From positions 1 through 5,833 of the forward strand of contig DUSG01000183.1 of assembly GCA_012842725.1 (NCBI GenBank): a DNA stretch of 5,833 bases, read 5' to 3'. The translations under genes were made by a program, and so were the position numbers. This stretch comes from Clostridiales bacterium (GTDB lineage: Bacteria; Bacillota; Clostridia; Lutisporales; Lutisporaceae). The notes under the pieces are model-generated. The model ran no database searches, was not told the DNA's origin, and saw only the letters and a program-made list of their open reading frames with translations. The first letter of the stretch is position 1, and each line of letters opens with the position of its first letter. Positions 1 through 5,728 of this stretch are shown piece after piece.

Positions 1-21
1 CGGTTAACAAAACTACCAAAT

Positions 22-69
22 AAAAAAAGCGAGCAGAACAATAACTAATTATTGTTACTACTCGCTTTT
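22..69 (-). terminator. Intrinsic terminator after rnz
   Basis: On the minus strand, AAAAGCGAG (69-61) pairs with CTCGCTTTT (33-25). Above a small internal loop, AACAATAA (56-49 read on the minus strand) pairs with TTATTGTT (44-37) around a four-base loop. The run of T on the minus strand (28-22) follows the GC part of the stem directly, as in a rho-independent terminator. It lies 16 bases past the rnz stop, so it most likely ends the GGDEF-EAL/rnz transcript. The stem also has a short T run on the plus strand (66-69), so weak bidirectional activity is possible. Confidence 0.85.
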
Positions 70-84
70 CATTTATATTTCTCA

Positions 85-1038
85 TCAGTCTTCAAAAGAT
101 AATGTCTTCATATAACCATCGTAACCTATTATGACGTTGCCAAATATATTCTCCGCATTCTGTCTATATTTTTCAGGTCTATCCATAGAAGGACTGAAAT
201 GAGTCAACAACATCTGCCTTACATTTCCTTTTTGGGCCAGCATTGCAGCTTCCTTAAAAGTCATATGCATATTCCGCTCTGCCTTTTCAATATCTCTGTC
301 ATCTCCATAAGTTCCTTCACATATAAATAAATCACTGTCTTCTATAAAATCTCCTATAGCTTCTATAGGTCTTGTATCAGTTATAAAGCTTACCTTTATT
401 CCCCTTCTGTTTTCTCCTAATACCATATAAGGCTCATAAATTTTATTTTCATATAAAACAGTCTCGCCTTTTTGCAATAGACTCCATATTTCCTTTGGAA
501 CATTATAAAATTCCGCCTTCTCAACTGAAAACTTAGGCTTTCTGGGTATGTAAAAGGAATAACCTAAACATGGTGAAGAGTGTTGAAGCGCTAATACTGA
601 AAGTATCAGGTCATAACTCTTTGATTGGGTAAATTCTTCAATCTGAAGACCCTGTAGTGATTTAGTAATACCTATCGATTGATGAATATTATCAATAATT
701 TCCAGTTGAAAGGGCATATATGTTATAGGACTTAATAGCGCTCTTAAAATTTCTCCGGTGCCTTCAGGCCCTATTATGGTAATCTTGTCTGTACGCTCAC
801 TGTTTCTTATGGTAGATATAAGACCAGGCAATCCAAATACGTGATCGCCGTGGAGATGAGTCAGACAGATGATATCGATATTTTTAAAGCCTGCATTCAT
901 TTTCTTAATAGCTACCTGAGTACCTTCTCCGCAATCTATAAGTATTTTCCTTCCTTTATAGCTCATTAACACAGATGACAAAAACCTACCAGGCATAGGC
1001 ATACTGCCTCCACTACCCAGCAGTACAATATCTAGCAT
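85..1038 (-). CDS. rnz: Ribonuclease Z (tRNA 3' processing endonuclease)
   Basis: This is a cytoplasmic zinc endonuclease of the metallo-beta-lactamase fold. The family cuts the 3' trailer from tRNA precursors, chiefly those lacking an encoded CCA. The protein has 317 residues, close to the roughly 307 of the Bacillus subtilis enzyme. Visible motifs are the N-terminal GSGGSMP loop, THLHGDH with H61, H63, D65 and H66, a further histidine in LQHSS (H153), the FITDT aspartate (D221), the HMT motif (H258) and LTHFS (H280). Together these make a complete two-zinc site plus catalytic residues. The substrate-binding arm (about 160-196) lacks the usual glycine-proline motif and has NVPKEIWSLL instead. 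I chose the ATG at 1038 because GAGGTG sits six bases upstream. A GTG in frame at 1047 would overlap that ribosome site and add three residues. The gene begins 35 bases after the GGDEF-EAL stop with no terminator between, so co-transcription is likely. Confidence 0.95.
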   Translation of the reverse strand: MLDIVLLGSGGSMPMPGRFLSSVLMSYKGRKILIDCGEGTQVAIKKMNAGFKNIDIICLTHLHGDHVFGLPGLISTIRNSERTDKITIIGPEGTGEILRALLSPITYMPFQLEIIDNIHQSIGITKSLQGLQIEEFTQSKSYDLILSVLALQHSSPCLGYSFYIPRKPKFSVEKAEFYNVPKEIWSLLQKGETVLYENKIYEPYMVLGENRRGIKVSFITDTRPIEAIGDFIEDSDLFICEGTYGDDRDIEKAERNMHMTFKEAAMLAQKGNVRQMLLTHFSPSMDRPEKYRQNAENIFGNVIIGYDGYMKTLSFED

Positions 1039-1044
1039 AGCATG

Positions 1045-1050
1045 CACCTC
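1045..1050 (-). promoter_or_regulatory. Ribosome binding site of rnz, decides the start
   Basis: The minus strand reads GAGGTG, then six bases, then ATG at 1038. The possible GTG start at 1047-1045 is the last part of this same site and would have no Shine-Dalgarno sequence of its own at a good distance, so the ATG is favoured. Confidence 0.7.
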
Positions 1051-1073
1051 AATATCTCATTTAGTTATTAATG

Positions 1074-3635
1074 TTATTCACATAAAATTTCTCCATAGTT
1101 CATATTCACAATCTTTTCCACTTCTTCCTGCTTGACAGGTTTACTGAATAGATAACCCTGGACATAATCACTGCCTGCTTTTTTCATTCTTCTATAGTCC
1201 TCAATTTCTTCTACTCCTTCAGTGACAACTTTCATGTTTAAACCATGCAGTAAAACAATAAGGCTATCCATAATCTTTGTATCTTCTATGAATCTATCCT
1301 TCAGTTTTTTATCCAATTTTATTTTATCAATAGGCATATATGTGAGATAATTAAGAGAAGAATAGCCTGTCCCGAAATCATCAAGAGAAATTTTAACTCC
1401 CAAATTTTTCAGCCTGTTGAGTATGTTTATGGTTTCATGCCTTTTTTCAGCAAAAACATTTTCAGTAATCTCTATTTCCAGCAATGAAGGATCTACTCTA
1501 TATTCATCCAATACTTTTTTCATGTAATCAATTAAAGCGGCATCATAAAACTGTCTAGGTGATAAATTAATAGCTACCGGTAAACAACTGCAACCTCCTT
1601 TAGCCCATATGCTTATTTGCTTTACTACTTCCTTTATAACCCATTTCCCTATCGGCAGAATCAGTCCGGTCTCTTCTGCTATAGGAATGAACTTTTCGGG
1701 TCCTATATTATTGTCACGGAGTCTTAAAAGTGCTTCCAGAGAAGAAACTTTACCTGTATTTGTCTCAACTATTGGCTGGTACAATAGTAAAAAGGCTTCA
1801 TTTTTCAAAGCTTTTCTCAACATATTTTCTATGTTTATCTTATAATTAAAATTTAGTTTCATCTGTTTATCAAATAAGAAATATCTATTCTTTCCGGCTT
1901 TTTTCGCATTATACATTGCTATATCAGCCTTTATCATCAATTCATCAATTGTGTTTCCGTCATAAGGAAACCGTACTATTCCCATACTCACAGTTAAATT
2001 GCTCTCTAAATAATCTACAACAATCCTTTCCTTAAAAGCATTTAATACCTTATCAGCAAAACTGACTATATGTTTTAATTCTTCTTCCTTAAGCAGAATT
2101 AAAAACTCATCCCCACCAAACCTGAAAGCTATTATGTTTTCATTTACCATATCTTTTAAAACTTTGGCAAAACGTTTTAATAATTCATCTCCATATACAT
2201 GTCCTAATATATCATTAATATTTTTAAAATCGTCAATATCTAATAGAAAAAGAGCACCTTTTCTGTTATTTGCCAGTTCATTATCCAGTATTTCTCTGAA
2301 CTTTCTTCTATTATATAATCCTGTCAGGGAATCATGTTCTGCCAAATATTTTATAAATTCTTCCTGCTGTTTTATTTTTGTAATATCAATCAATACACCA
2401 TGTAATGTAGTTATTTCGCCTTCCCTGTTCTTTATTCCCTTTCCTCTGGCTAAATACCAATGAATTTTTTTGTTCTTGTCTATGATTCTGATTTGCGTTT
2501 CTATCTCATCAGTTAGACCGCTTTTATATTTTGTTAATTCATTTATCAATTTATCTCTGTCTTCTTCATGAACAATCTCTTCAATTATCTCATAGGGGTT
2601 TTCTTTTCTTATTATATCTACGCCAACCAAGTCTGCAAAGTTTTTGGAAAAGTTCATTATACCTTTATTAATTATTATCTCCCATATGAAACAATCCGTT
2701 GCCTCTATGGCTATTTCATATTTCTGTTTCAGTTCTTCGTTCATCTCAGAATATTTCTGTATCTCATCATATTGGGCTCTCAATTCTTCCTCATTGGACA
2801 TAAGCTGTTCGATAGTGGCTTCCAGTTCCATATTGGTAGATTCCAGTTCTTCCTTGTACTTTACTTTTTCTGTTACATCTGTATATATACCATAACCGCC
2901 TAAAATCTCATCATCTATTTTCATAAGTGTAGCTCTTATATTTACTACAATGGGGTCGCCTGTTTTTGTATATCTTATAGCTTCAGTATCTACTATACCT
3001 TTTTCAAACAATTCATTTGTCTTTTGTACCGCTTCTTCTCTCAATCTTTTGGGAACCACCAAATCGTCCAAATTCTTTCCTATACATTCTTCCCTAGTGT
3101 AACCAAATATCTTTAAAAAACTCTCATTTACATCAAAAATAATATGCTCTTTGTTAAAACATGCAATACCATCAGGACTATTTACAAATAAAGTCTCATA
3201 TCTTTTCAGCAAAATATCCCGCTGTTTCTGATACTTGATATTCTCACTTATATCTCTTGATATAGATACTACCACCTCTATATCTCCATTTTCATTATAG
3301 ATAGGCACTGCTTTTGCCCAATCATAATAATCTAACTTCGCACTGTGGGTCTCTCCTTCAACAGAACCATCTGCATATCTTTTAAAATTGGTGTAACTTT
3401 TTCTTTCCACTTCTTCATCCGGTTTTAAAACCAAATCCGCCAAAGTCGGCCTTTTATAACCATAGAATATCTCTGAATGAGTAAAATTACCTTTCCCCAA
3501 TACTTCCTCTTTTTTTACTTTTGTAAGATTCTCCAAAGCTCTATTCCATAATATTATTTTACCATCCTTATCAATAGCAAAAATAGGATCCGGCAGCAGT
3601 TCAATTACAAGTTCTAAAAACTTTTCTTTATCCAT
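1074..3635 (-). CDS. PAS-PAS-PAS-GGDEF-EAL cyclic di-GMP cyclase/phosphodiesterase
   Basis: A cytoplasmic 853-residue signalling enzyme with no membrane segment or signal peptide. Domains in order: PAS1 (about 5-135), PAS2 (147-255), a charged coiled coil (257-306), PAS3 of the HWYxxRGKGI type (307-422), GGDEF (about 431-590) and EAL (about 605-848). The cyclase half has HDSLTGLYNRR, the metal site LLDIDDFKNIND and an intact GGDEF (507-511). The inhibitory RxxD I-site is absent (N and I at those positions). The EAL half keeps EALLR (E634), NLSPRQF (N690), EITE (E722), DDFGTGYSS (D752, D753), KIKLD (K773), TEGVE (E806) and QGYLF (Q826). Both activities are therefore chemically possible; the net direction cannot be read from sequence. 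I chose the ATG at 3635, preceded by a G-rich GGGGGATGGG stretch. In-frame ATGs at 3653 and 3677 would add 6 or 14 residues of non-PAS sequence with poorer ribosome sites. It is divergent from the HD-GYP gene and probably co-transcribed with rnz. Confidence 0.95.
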   Translation of the reverse strand: MDKEKFLELVIELLPDPIFAIDKDGKIILWNRALENLTKVKKEEVLGKGNFTHSEIFYGYKRPTLADLVLKPDEEVERKSYTNFKRYADGSVEGETHSAKLDYYDWAKAVPIYNENGDIEVVVSISRDISENIKYQKQRDILLKRYETLFVNSPDGIACFNKEHIIFDVNESFLKIFGYTREECIGKNLDDLVVPKRLREEAVQKTNELFEKGIVDTEAIRYTKTGDPIVVNIRATLMKIDDEILGGYGIYTDVTEKVKYKEELESTNMELEATIEQLMSNEEELRAQYDEIQKYSEMNEELKQKYEIAIEATDCFIWEIIINKGIMNFSKNFADLVGVDIIRKENPYEIIEEIVHEEDRDKLINELTKYKSGLTDEIETQIRIIDKNKKIHWYLARGKGIKNREGEITTLHGVLIDITKIKQQEEFIKYLAEHDSLTGLYNRRKFREILDNELANNRKGALFLLDIDDFKNINDILGHVYGDELLKRFAKVLKDMVNENIIAFRFGGDEFLILLKEEELKHIVSFADKVLNAFKERIVVDYLESNLTVSMGIVRFPYDGNTIDELMIKADIAMYNAKKAGKNRYFLFDKQMKLNFNYKINIENMLRKALKNEAFLLLYQPIVETNTGKVSSLEALLRLRDNNIGPEKFIPIAEETGLILPIGKWVIKEVVKQISIWAKGGCSCLPVAINLSPRQFYDAALIDYMKKVLDEYRVDPSLLEIEITENVFAEKRHETINILNRLKNLGVKISLDDFGTGYSSLNYLTYMPIDKIKLDKKLKDRFIEDTKIMDSLIVLLHGLNMKVVTEGVEEIEDYRRMKKAGSDYVQGYLFSKPVKQEEVEKIVNMNYGEILCE

Positions 3636-3917
3636 ATAATACCCATCCCCCATTACAATGCAGTAAACAAATCTCATTCAATAGCCCTTTGTATATGTTA
3701 GGTATAAAAAATATTATTATTTTTTATTCTACTAAATTAGATATTATTCCACAATGATTATTTTCAAAATCTTTACACAATTTAATTAATATGTTTATAA
3801 TTCGAAAATTTGTTATAAAATTGCTGCAAAACTATATTCCATTTTTGTTATAATAAGGATTAAGTTTCTTTTAAATATAGGCAACTTTTTTACTTTTGTT
3901 ACATATATAAACATATG
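3636..3917. other. Divergent intergenic region, left part
   Basis: About 280 very AT-rich bases between the GGDEF-EAL start and the promoter of the riboswitch transcript. I see no coding potential on either strand. It should hold the promoter of the minus-strand unit, of which only a weak candidate is visible. On the plus strand there are two extended -10-like strings: TG-T-TATAAA at 3811-3819 and TG-T-TATAAT at 3846-3854. Neither has a recognisable -35 at the right distance. Confidence 0.5.
3726..3754 (-). promoter_or_regulatory. Weak candidate promoter of the GGDEF-EAL/rnz unit
   Basis: On the minus strand, TTGTGG (3754-3749) lies 17 bases from TAGAAT (3731-3726). The -10 matches the sigma-A consensus at five of six positions, but the -35 at only three. 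Initiation would fall near 3719, leaving a leader of about 84 bases. In DNA this AT-rich such a match can occur by chance, so this is only a candidate. Confidence 0.25.
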
Positions 3918-3946
3918 TTGACAAAAAACTCTTATGGAAATATAAT
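3918..3946 (+). promoter_or_regulatory. Consensus sigma-A promoter of the riboswitch/HD-GYP transcript
   Basis: TTGACA (3918-3923) and TATAAT (3941-3946) are separated by exactly 17 bases, a perfect match to the housekeeping sigma factor consensus at all twelve positions. Initiation is expected near 3953, giving a leader of about 195 bases that contains the whole riboswitch and its terminator before the HD-GYP start. An 8-base palindrome, ACATATGT (3911-3918), touches the -35. It may be chance in AT-rich DNA. Confidence 0.85.
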
Positions 3947-3989
3947 GAAAATGTTGGAATGAAAACTGAATAATATTTTACTGATAAGC

Positions 3990-4077
3990 TATATGAAAAA
4001 GGCAAACTTACCGAAAGGTAAGGACGCAAAGCTACGAGTCTAAGGTGCTTGCACTATGACAGTCGGGCTGCCATATA
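3990..4077 (+). promoter_or_regulatory. Cyclic di-GMP-I riboswitch aptamer (GEMM-I)
   Basis: An RNA receptor for cyclic di-GMP in the leader of the HD-GYP gene. The conserved core is present in order. It starts with GGCAAA (4001-4006) and a six-pair hairpin, CTTACC/GGTAAG (4007-4022), capped by a GAAA tetraloop. Next come GGACGCAAAGC (4022-4032) and a second arm containing CTAAG (4040-4044) opposite TATG (4055-4058), which is the 11-nucleotide receptor into which the GAAA loop docks, flanked by GTC/GAC pairs. The 3' core is GGGCTGCC (4065-4072). P1 closes with TATATG (3990-3995) on CATATA (4072-4077). Aligned from memory to the Vibrio Vc2 RNA, ligand-contacting G20, A47 and C92 correspond to G4002, A4029 and C4071. 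The G at position 20 argues for cyclic di-GMP rather than the cGAMP-sensing variant, which has A there. Confidence 0.95.
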
Positions 4078-4104
4078 AGGCGTATTAGCCATGGCTTATA
4101 TAGC
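4070..4104 (+). promoter_or_regulatory. Predicted antiterminator of the riboswitch expression platform
   Basis: Bases 4070-4081 can pair with 4093-4104 in ten of twelve positions. The two mismatches are C4072/A4102 and G4080/G4094. The left strand is also the 3' strand of aptamer P1, and the right strand takes the loop and the last three bases of the 5' arm of the terminator. P1 and the antiterminator therefore exclude each other, as do the antiterminator and the terminator. By this reading, ligand binding stabilises P1, frees the terminator and turns the gene off. This is inferred from pairing alone; no folding energies were computed. Confidence 0.6.
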
Positions 4105-4121
4105 GCCATGGCTTTTTATTT
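4087..4121 (+). terminator. Riboswitch-controlled intrinsic terminator upstream of the HD-GYP gene
   Basis: AGCCATGGC (4087-4095) pairs perfectly with GCCATGGCT (4105-4113) across a nine-base loop. The U-rich tail TTTTTATTTT starts at 4113. It lies only 10 bases past the aptamer and 27 bases before the start codon, the usual place for a transcriptional riboswitch platform. Each arm contains the palindrome GCCATGGC. Confidence 0.9.
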
Positions 4122-4136
4122 TATAATGGGCTATTT

Positions 4137-4143
4137 GAGGTGA
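4137..4143 (+). promoter_or_regulatory. Ribosome binding site of the HD-GYP gene, decides the start
   Basis: GAGGTGA is a strong Shine-Dalgarno sequence. The spacer TTCCT leads to TTG at 4149. A GTG in frame at 4140 is embedded inside this site, so it can hardly be the start itself. Confidence 0.75.
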
Positions 4144-4148
4144 TTCCT

Positions 4149-4748
4149 TTGAATCAGACAAATAAAATCAATAAATTAGATGGTAGCTTCTATAATAAAC
4201 TAGATAAATTACATAAAAGATTAAAATTTGATGACAGTACCTATCATCATTCCTTAAAAGTTGCCGAATACTCAAAGCAATTTAATAAACTGGTAAATAC
4301 AGGTATAGACCCTGACATGATATACTATTCTGGATTATTCCATGACATCGGAAAAATTGAACTGGATTTAACTCTTCTCAACAAAAAGGACTCATTGAAT
4401 ATCGATGAATTTGATATTATTAAAAAGCATTCCATATTAGGATATGATATTATGAAAAAGTTTCTAATGCCTGTAGAAATGCAATATGCAGCCTTATACC
4501 ATCATGAAAGATGGGATGGAAAAGGTTATCCTATGAAACTGAAAGAACAAGAAATACCTTTGGTGGCCAGAATAATAAGCATTTGTGATGTTTTTGACGC
4601 ATTGACTTCCGATAGGCCGTACAGAAAAGCGTTTTCTTTAGATGAAGCATTGAATATAATGAATGACTCAAAAAACCAATTTGATCAAGAGCTTTTGAAG
4701 TTGTTTTTTGATAGTTTAGGTTCGATAATCAGCAAAAATTCATATTAA
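4149..4748 (+). CDS. Stand-alone HD-GYP domain phosphodiesterase (probable cyclic di-GMP hydrolase)
   Basis: A 199-residue soluble protein that is almost entirely an HD-GYP domain (about 24-190), with a short N-terminal tail and no receiver, PAS or membrane part. HD-GYP enzymes are metal-dependent and hydrolyse cyclic di-GMP to pGpG or GMP; a few act on 3',3'-cGAMP. Visible residues are H34 in HHSLKVAEYS, HDIGK with H65, D66 and K69, KKHSILG (H94), HHERWDGKGYP with H118, H119, E120 and G126-Y127-P128, and CDVFDALTSDRPYRKAF (D147). The segment after HDIGK is divergent: ELDLTLLNKKDSLN stands where the family usually has a PDxILxKPGxL-like stretch. The start is taken as TTG at 4149 because GAGGTGA is spaced correctly for it; the GTG at 4140 lies within the ribosome site. 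The leader carries a cyclic di-GMP riboswitch and terminator, which strongly supports a role in turning over that messenger. Cyclic di-GMP as substrate is therefore likely but not proven. Confidence 0.92.
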   Translation: MNQTNKINKLDGSFYNKLDKLHKRLKFDDSTYHHSLKVAEYSKQFNKLVNTGIDPDMIYYSGLFHDIGKIELDLTLLNKKDSLNIDEFDIIKKHSILGYDIMKKFLMPVEMQYAALYHHERWDGKGYPMKLKEQEIPLVARIISICDVFDALTSDRPYRKAFSLDEALNIMNDSKNQFDQELLKLFFDSLGSIISKNSY

Positions 4749-4770
4749 ATATTATAAAACAATTTTAAAA

Positions 4771-4810
4771 AGCTTATTTGCAGCTTTAGATGTTAAGCAA
4801 TAAAAGCTGC
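4771..4810 (+). other. Hairpin after the HD-GYP gene, doubtful terminator
   Basis: GCAGCTTT (4780-4787) pairs with AAAGCTGC (4803-4810) around a 15-base loop. An alternative fold pairs AGCTT (4771-4775) with AAGCT further on. The sequence after it is TCGATATGATAA and has no U-tract, so it is not a convincing intrinsic terminator. It could protect the 3' end of the message. Confidence 0.35.
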
Positions 4811-5066
4811 TCGATATGATAATTTCATTTCTATATGAATATGTCCATTGCCTTAATGAGTTATCTTCTTAATTTCCTCAATTTTTCTATTATTAATTAT
4901 ATTCATTATCTGAATCCTTAATATATTAATAACTCAATTTCCCTTGAATTGCGGCATTCAATTTCTTCACAAAAATCAGTCTTATGATTTATAATCAAAA
5001 AGTCCAGATATTTTGGGTATTATTACATATAACATATATATTAATATTTGTTAGGTCTAATTATGC
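4811..5066. other. Gene-free AT-rich gap
   Basis: About 255 bases between the convergent HD-GYP and rubrerythrin genes. Stops are frequent in the frames I read, and I recognise no RNA gene, tandem repeat or mobile element end. A short imperfect inverted string, GAATTGCGGCATTC, is visible near 4945, but nothing around it supports a function. Confidence 0.5.
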
Positions 5067-5081
5067 TTTCCCAGAGGGAAA
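5067..5081. other. Short hairpin TTTCCC-AGA-GGGAAA
   Basis: A six-pair stem with a three-base loop, located just beyond the rubrerythrin terminator as read on the minus strand. It has no U-tract on either strand. It may be a secondary 3'-end structure or chance. Confidence 0.3.
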
Positions 5082-5082
5082 A

Positions 5083-5112
5083 TAAAAAGAGGCAGTTTAT
5101 ATACCTGCCTCT
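5083..5112 (-). terminator. Intrinsic terminator after rubrerythrin
   Basis: On the minus strand AGAGGCAG (5112-5105) pairs perfectly with CTGCCTCT (5095-5088) around a nine-base loop, followed by a T run (5088-5084) and further T-rich sequence. It starts 22 bases past the rbr stop codon and should end its transcript. Confidence 0.88.
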
Positions 5113-5134
5113 ATAAAATATTATGAATTACATA

Positions 5135-5689
5135 CTAGAATTCTTTGTACATTTCCTTTTTAACACCGCATACAGGACATGCATCAGGAGCTTCATCCAA
5201 AACGGTGTGCCCGCATACTGGGCATATGTAAACAGCCTTTAGCTCCATATCTTTTCCTTGCTTAGCAGCATCCTGTGCTTTCTTGAATAACTCTGCATGA
5301 ATTTTCTCAGCTTCTAAAGCAAAATGGAATGAACGTTTTGCTCCTGGTTCATTTTGAAATTCTGCAGCATTGAGATATACCGGATACATCTGTTCAACTT
5401 CATGCAACTCACCGTTTATAGCACCTTGTAAGTTATCAACTGTTTTACCTGTACCAAATACAGCACCAGCTGTTACTGTAGCATCCGCAGTATTTCCATT
5501 TAGTTCTTTAAAATGATTTGAAGCGTGTACCCTTTCAGCATAGGAAATGGCTTCAAAAAGTCTGGCAATATTGGGGAATCCCTCTTTTTTAGCTTCATCA
5601 GCCCAATATAGATACCTCATGTGTGCCATACTTTCCCCACCATAGGCTGAACGTAAGAAATCAGCAGTCATAGCATTTTTTACAGCCAT
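5135..5689 (-). CDS. rbr: Rubrerythrin (diiron/rubredoxin peroxidase)
   Basis: A cytoplasmic non-haem iron protein of anaerobes that reduces hydrogen peroxide to water with electrons passed from NAD(P)H through rubredoxin-type carriers. The protein has 184 residues, normal for classical rubrerythrin. The N-terminal four-helix bundle (about 1-145) carries the diiron motifs: E19 in GGESMAHMRY, E52xxH55 in AERVH, E94xxE97 in GELHEVEQMYP and E128xxH131 in EAEKIHAE. The C-terminal rubredoxin-like domain (about 152-184) binds one iron through C156xxC159 and C171xxC174. All expected ligands are present, so it should be functional. The ATG at 5689 follows an excellent AAAAGGAGG ribosome site at a 7-base distance. 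It has its own terminator and appears to be transcribed alone, converging on the HD-GYP gene. I see no functional tie to the cyclic di-GMP genes. Confidence 0.97.
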   Translation of the reverse strand: MAVKNAMTADFLRSAYGGESMAHMRYLYWADEAKKEGFPNIARLFEAISYAERVHASNHFKELNGNTADATVTAGAVFGTGKTVDNLQGAINGELHEVEQMYPVYLNAAEFQNEPGAKRSFHFALEAEKIHAELFKKAQDAAKQGKDMELKAVYICPVCGHTVLDEAPDACPVCGVKKEMYKEF

Positions 5690-5696
5690 AATTAAA

Positions 5697-5705
5697 CCTC
5701 CTTTT
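5697..5705 (-). promoter_or_regulatory. Strong ribosome binding site of rbr
   Basis: The minus strand reads AAAAGGAGG, followed by TTTAATT and ATG. This near-perfect match suggests high translation, in keeping with the abundance of rubrerythrin in anaerobes. Confidence 0.85.
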
Positions 5706-5728
5706 AAATTTTGTATATAGAATTAGGA

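Noticed and set aside
1..48. A short plus-strand frame open from the left edge to a TAA at 46-48
   Set aside because: It has only 15 codons with a lysine/asparagine-rich composition, and it runs into the terminator hairpin. There is no reason to call it coding.
1609..2903. Several open frames of 78-111 codons on the plus strand opposite the GGDEF-EAL gene
   Set aside because: They lie wholly inside a well-supported gene on the other strand, have low-complexity compositions rich in F, S, I and Y, lack good ribosome sites and overlap each other. They are shadows.
3811..3854. Extended -10-like strings as additional plus-strand promoters
   Set aside because: No -35 at a usable distance, and such strings are expected in DNA this AT-rich. 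The perfect promoter at 3918-3946 explains the transcript.
4087..4113. Repeated palindrome GCCATGGC as a protein operator
   Set aside because: The two copies are simply the arms of the riboswitch terminator, which explains them fully.
3678..5134. CRISPR array, insertion sequence or tandem repeat in the intergenic regions
   Set aside because: No regularly spaced direct repeats, transposase fragments or terminal inverted repeats with target duplications were seen.
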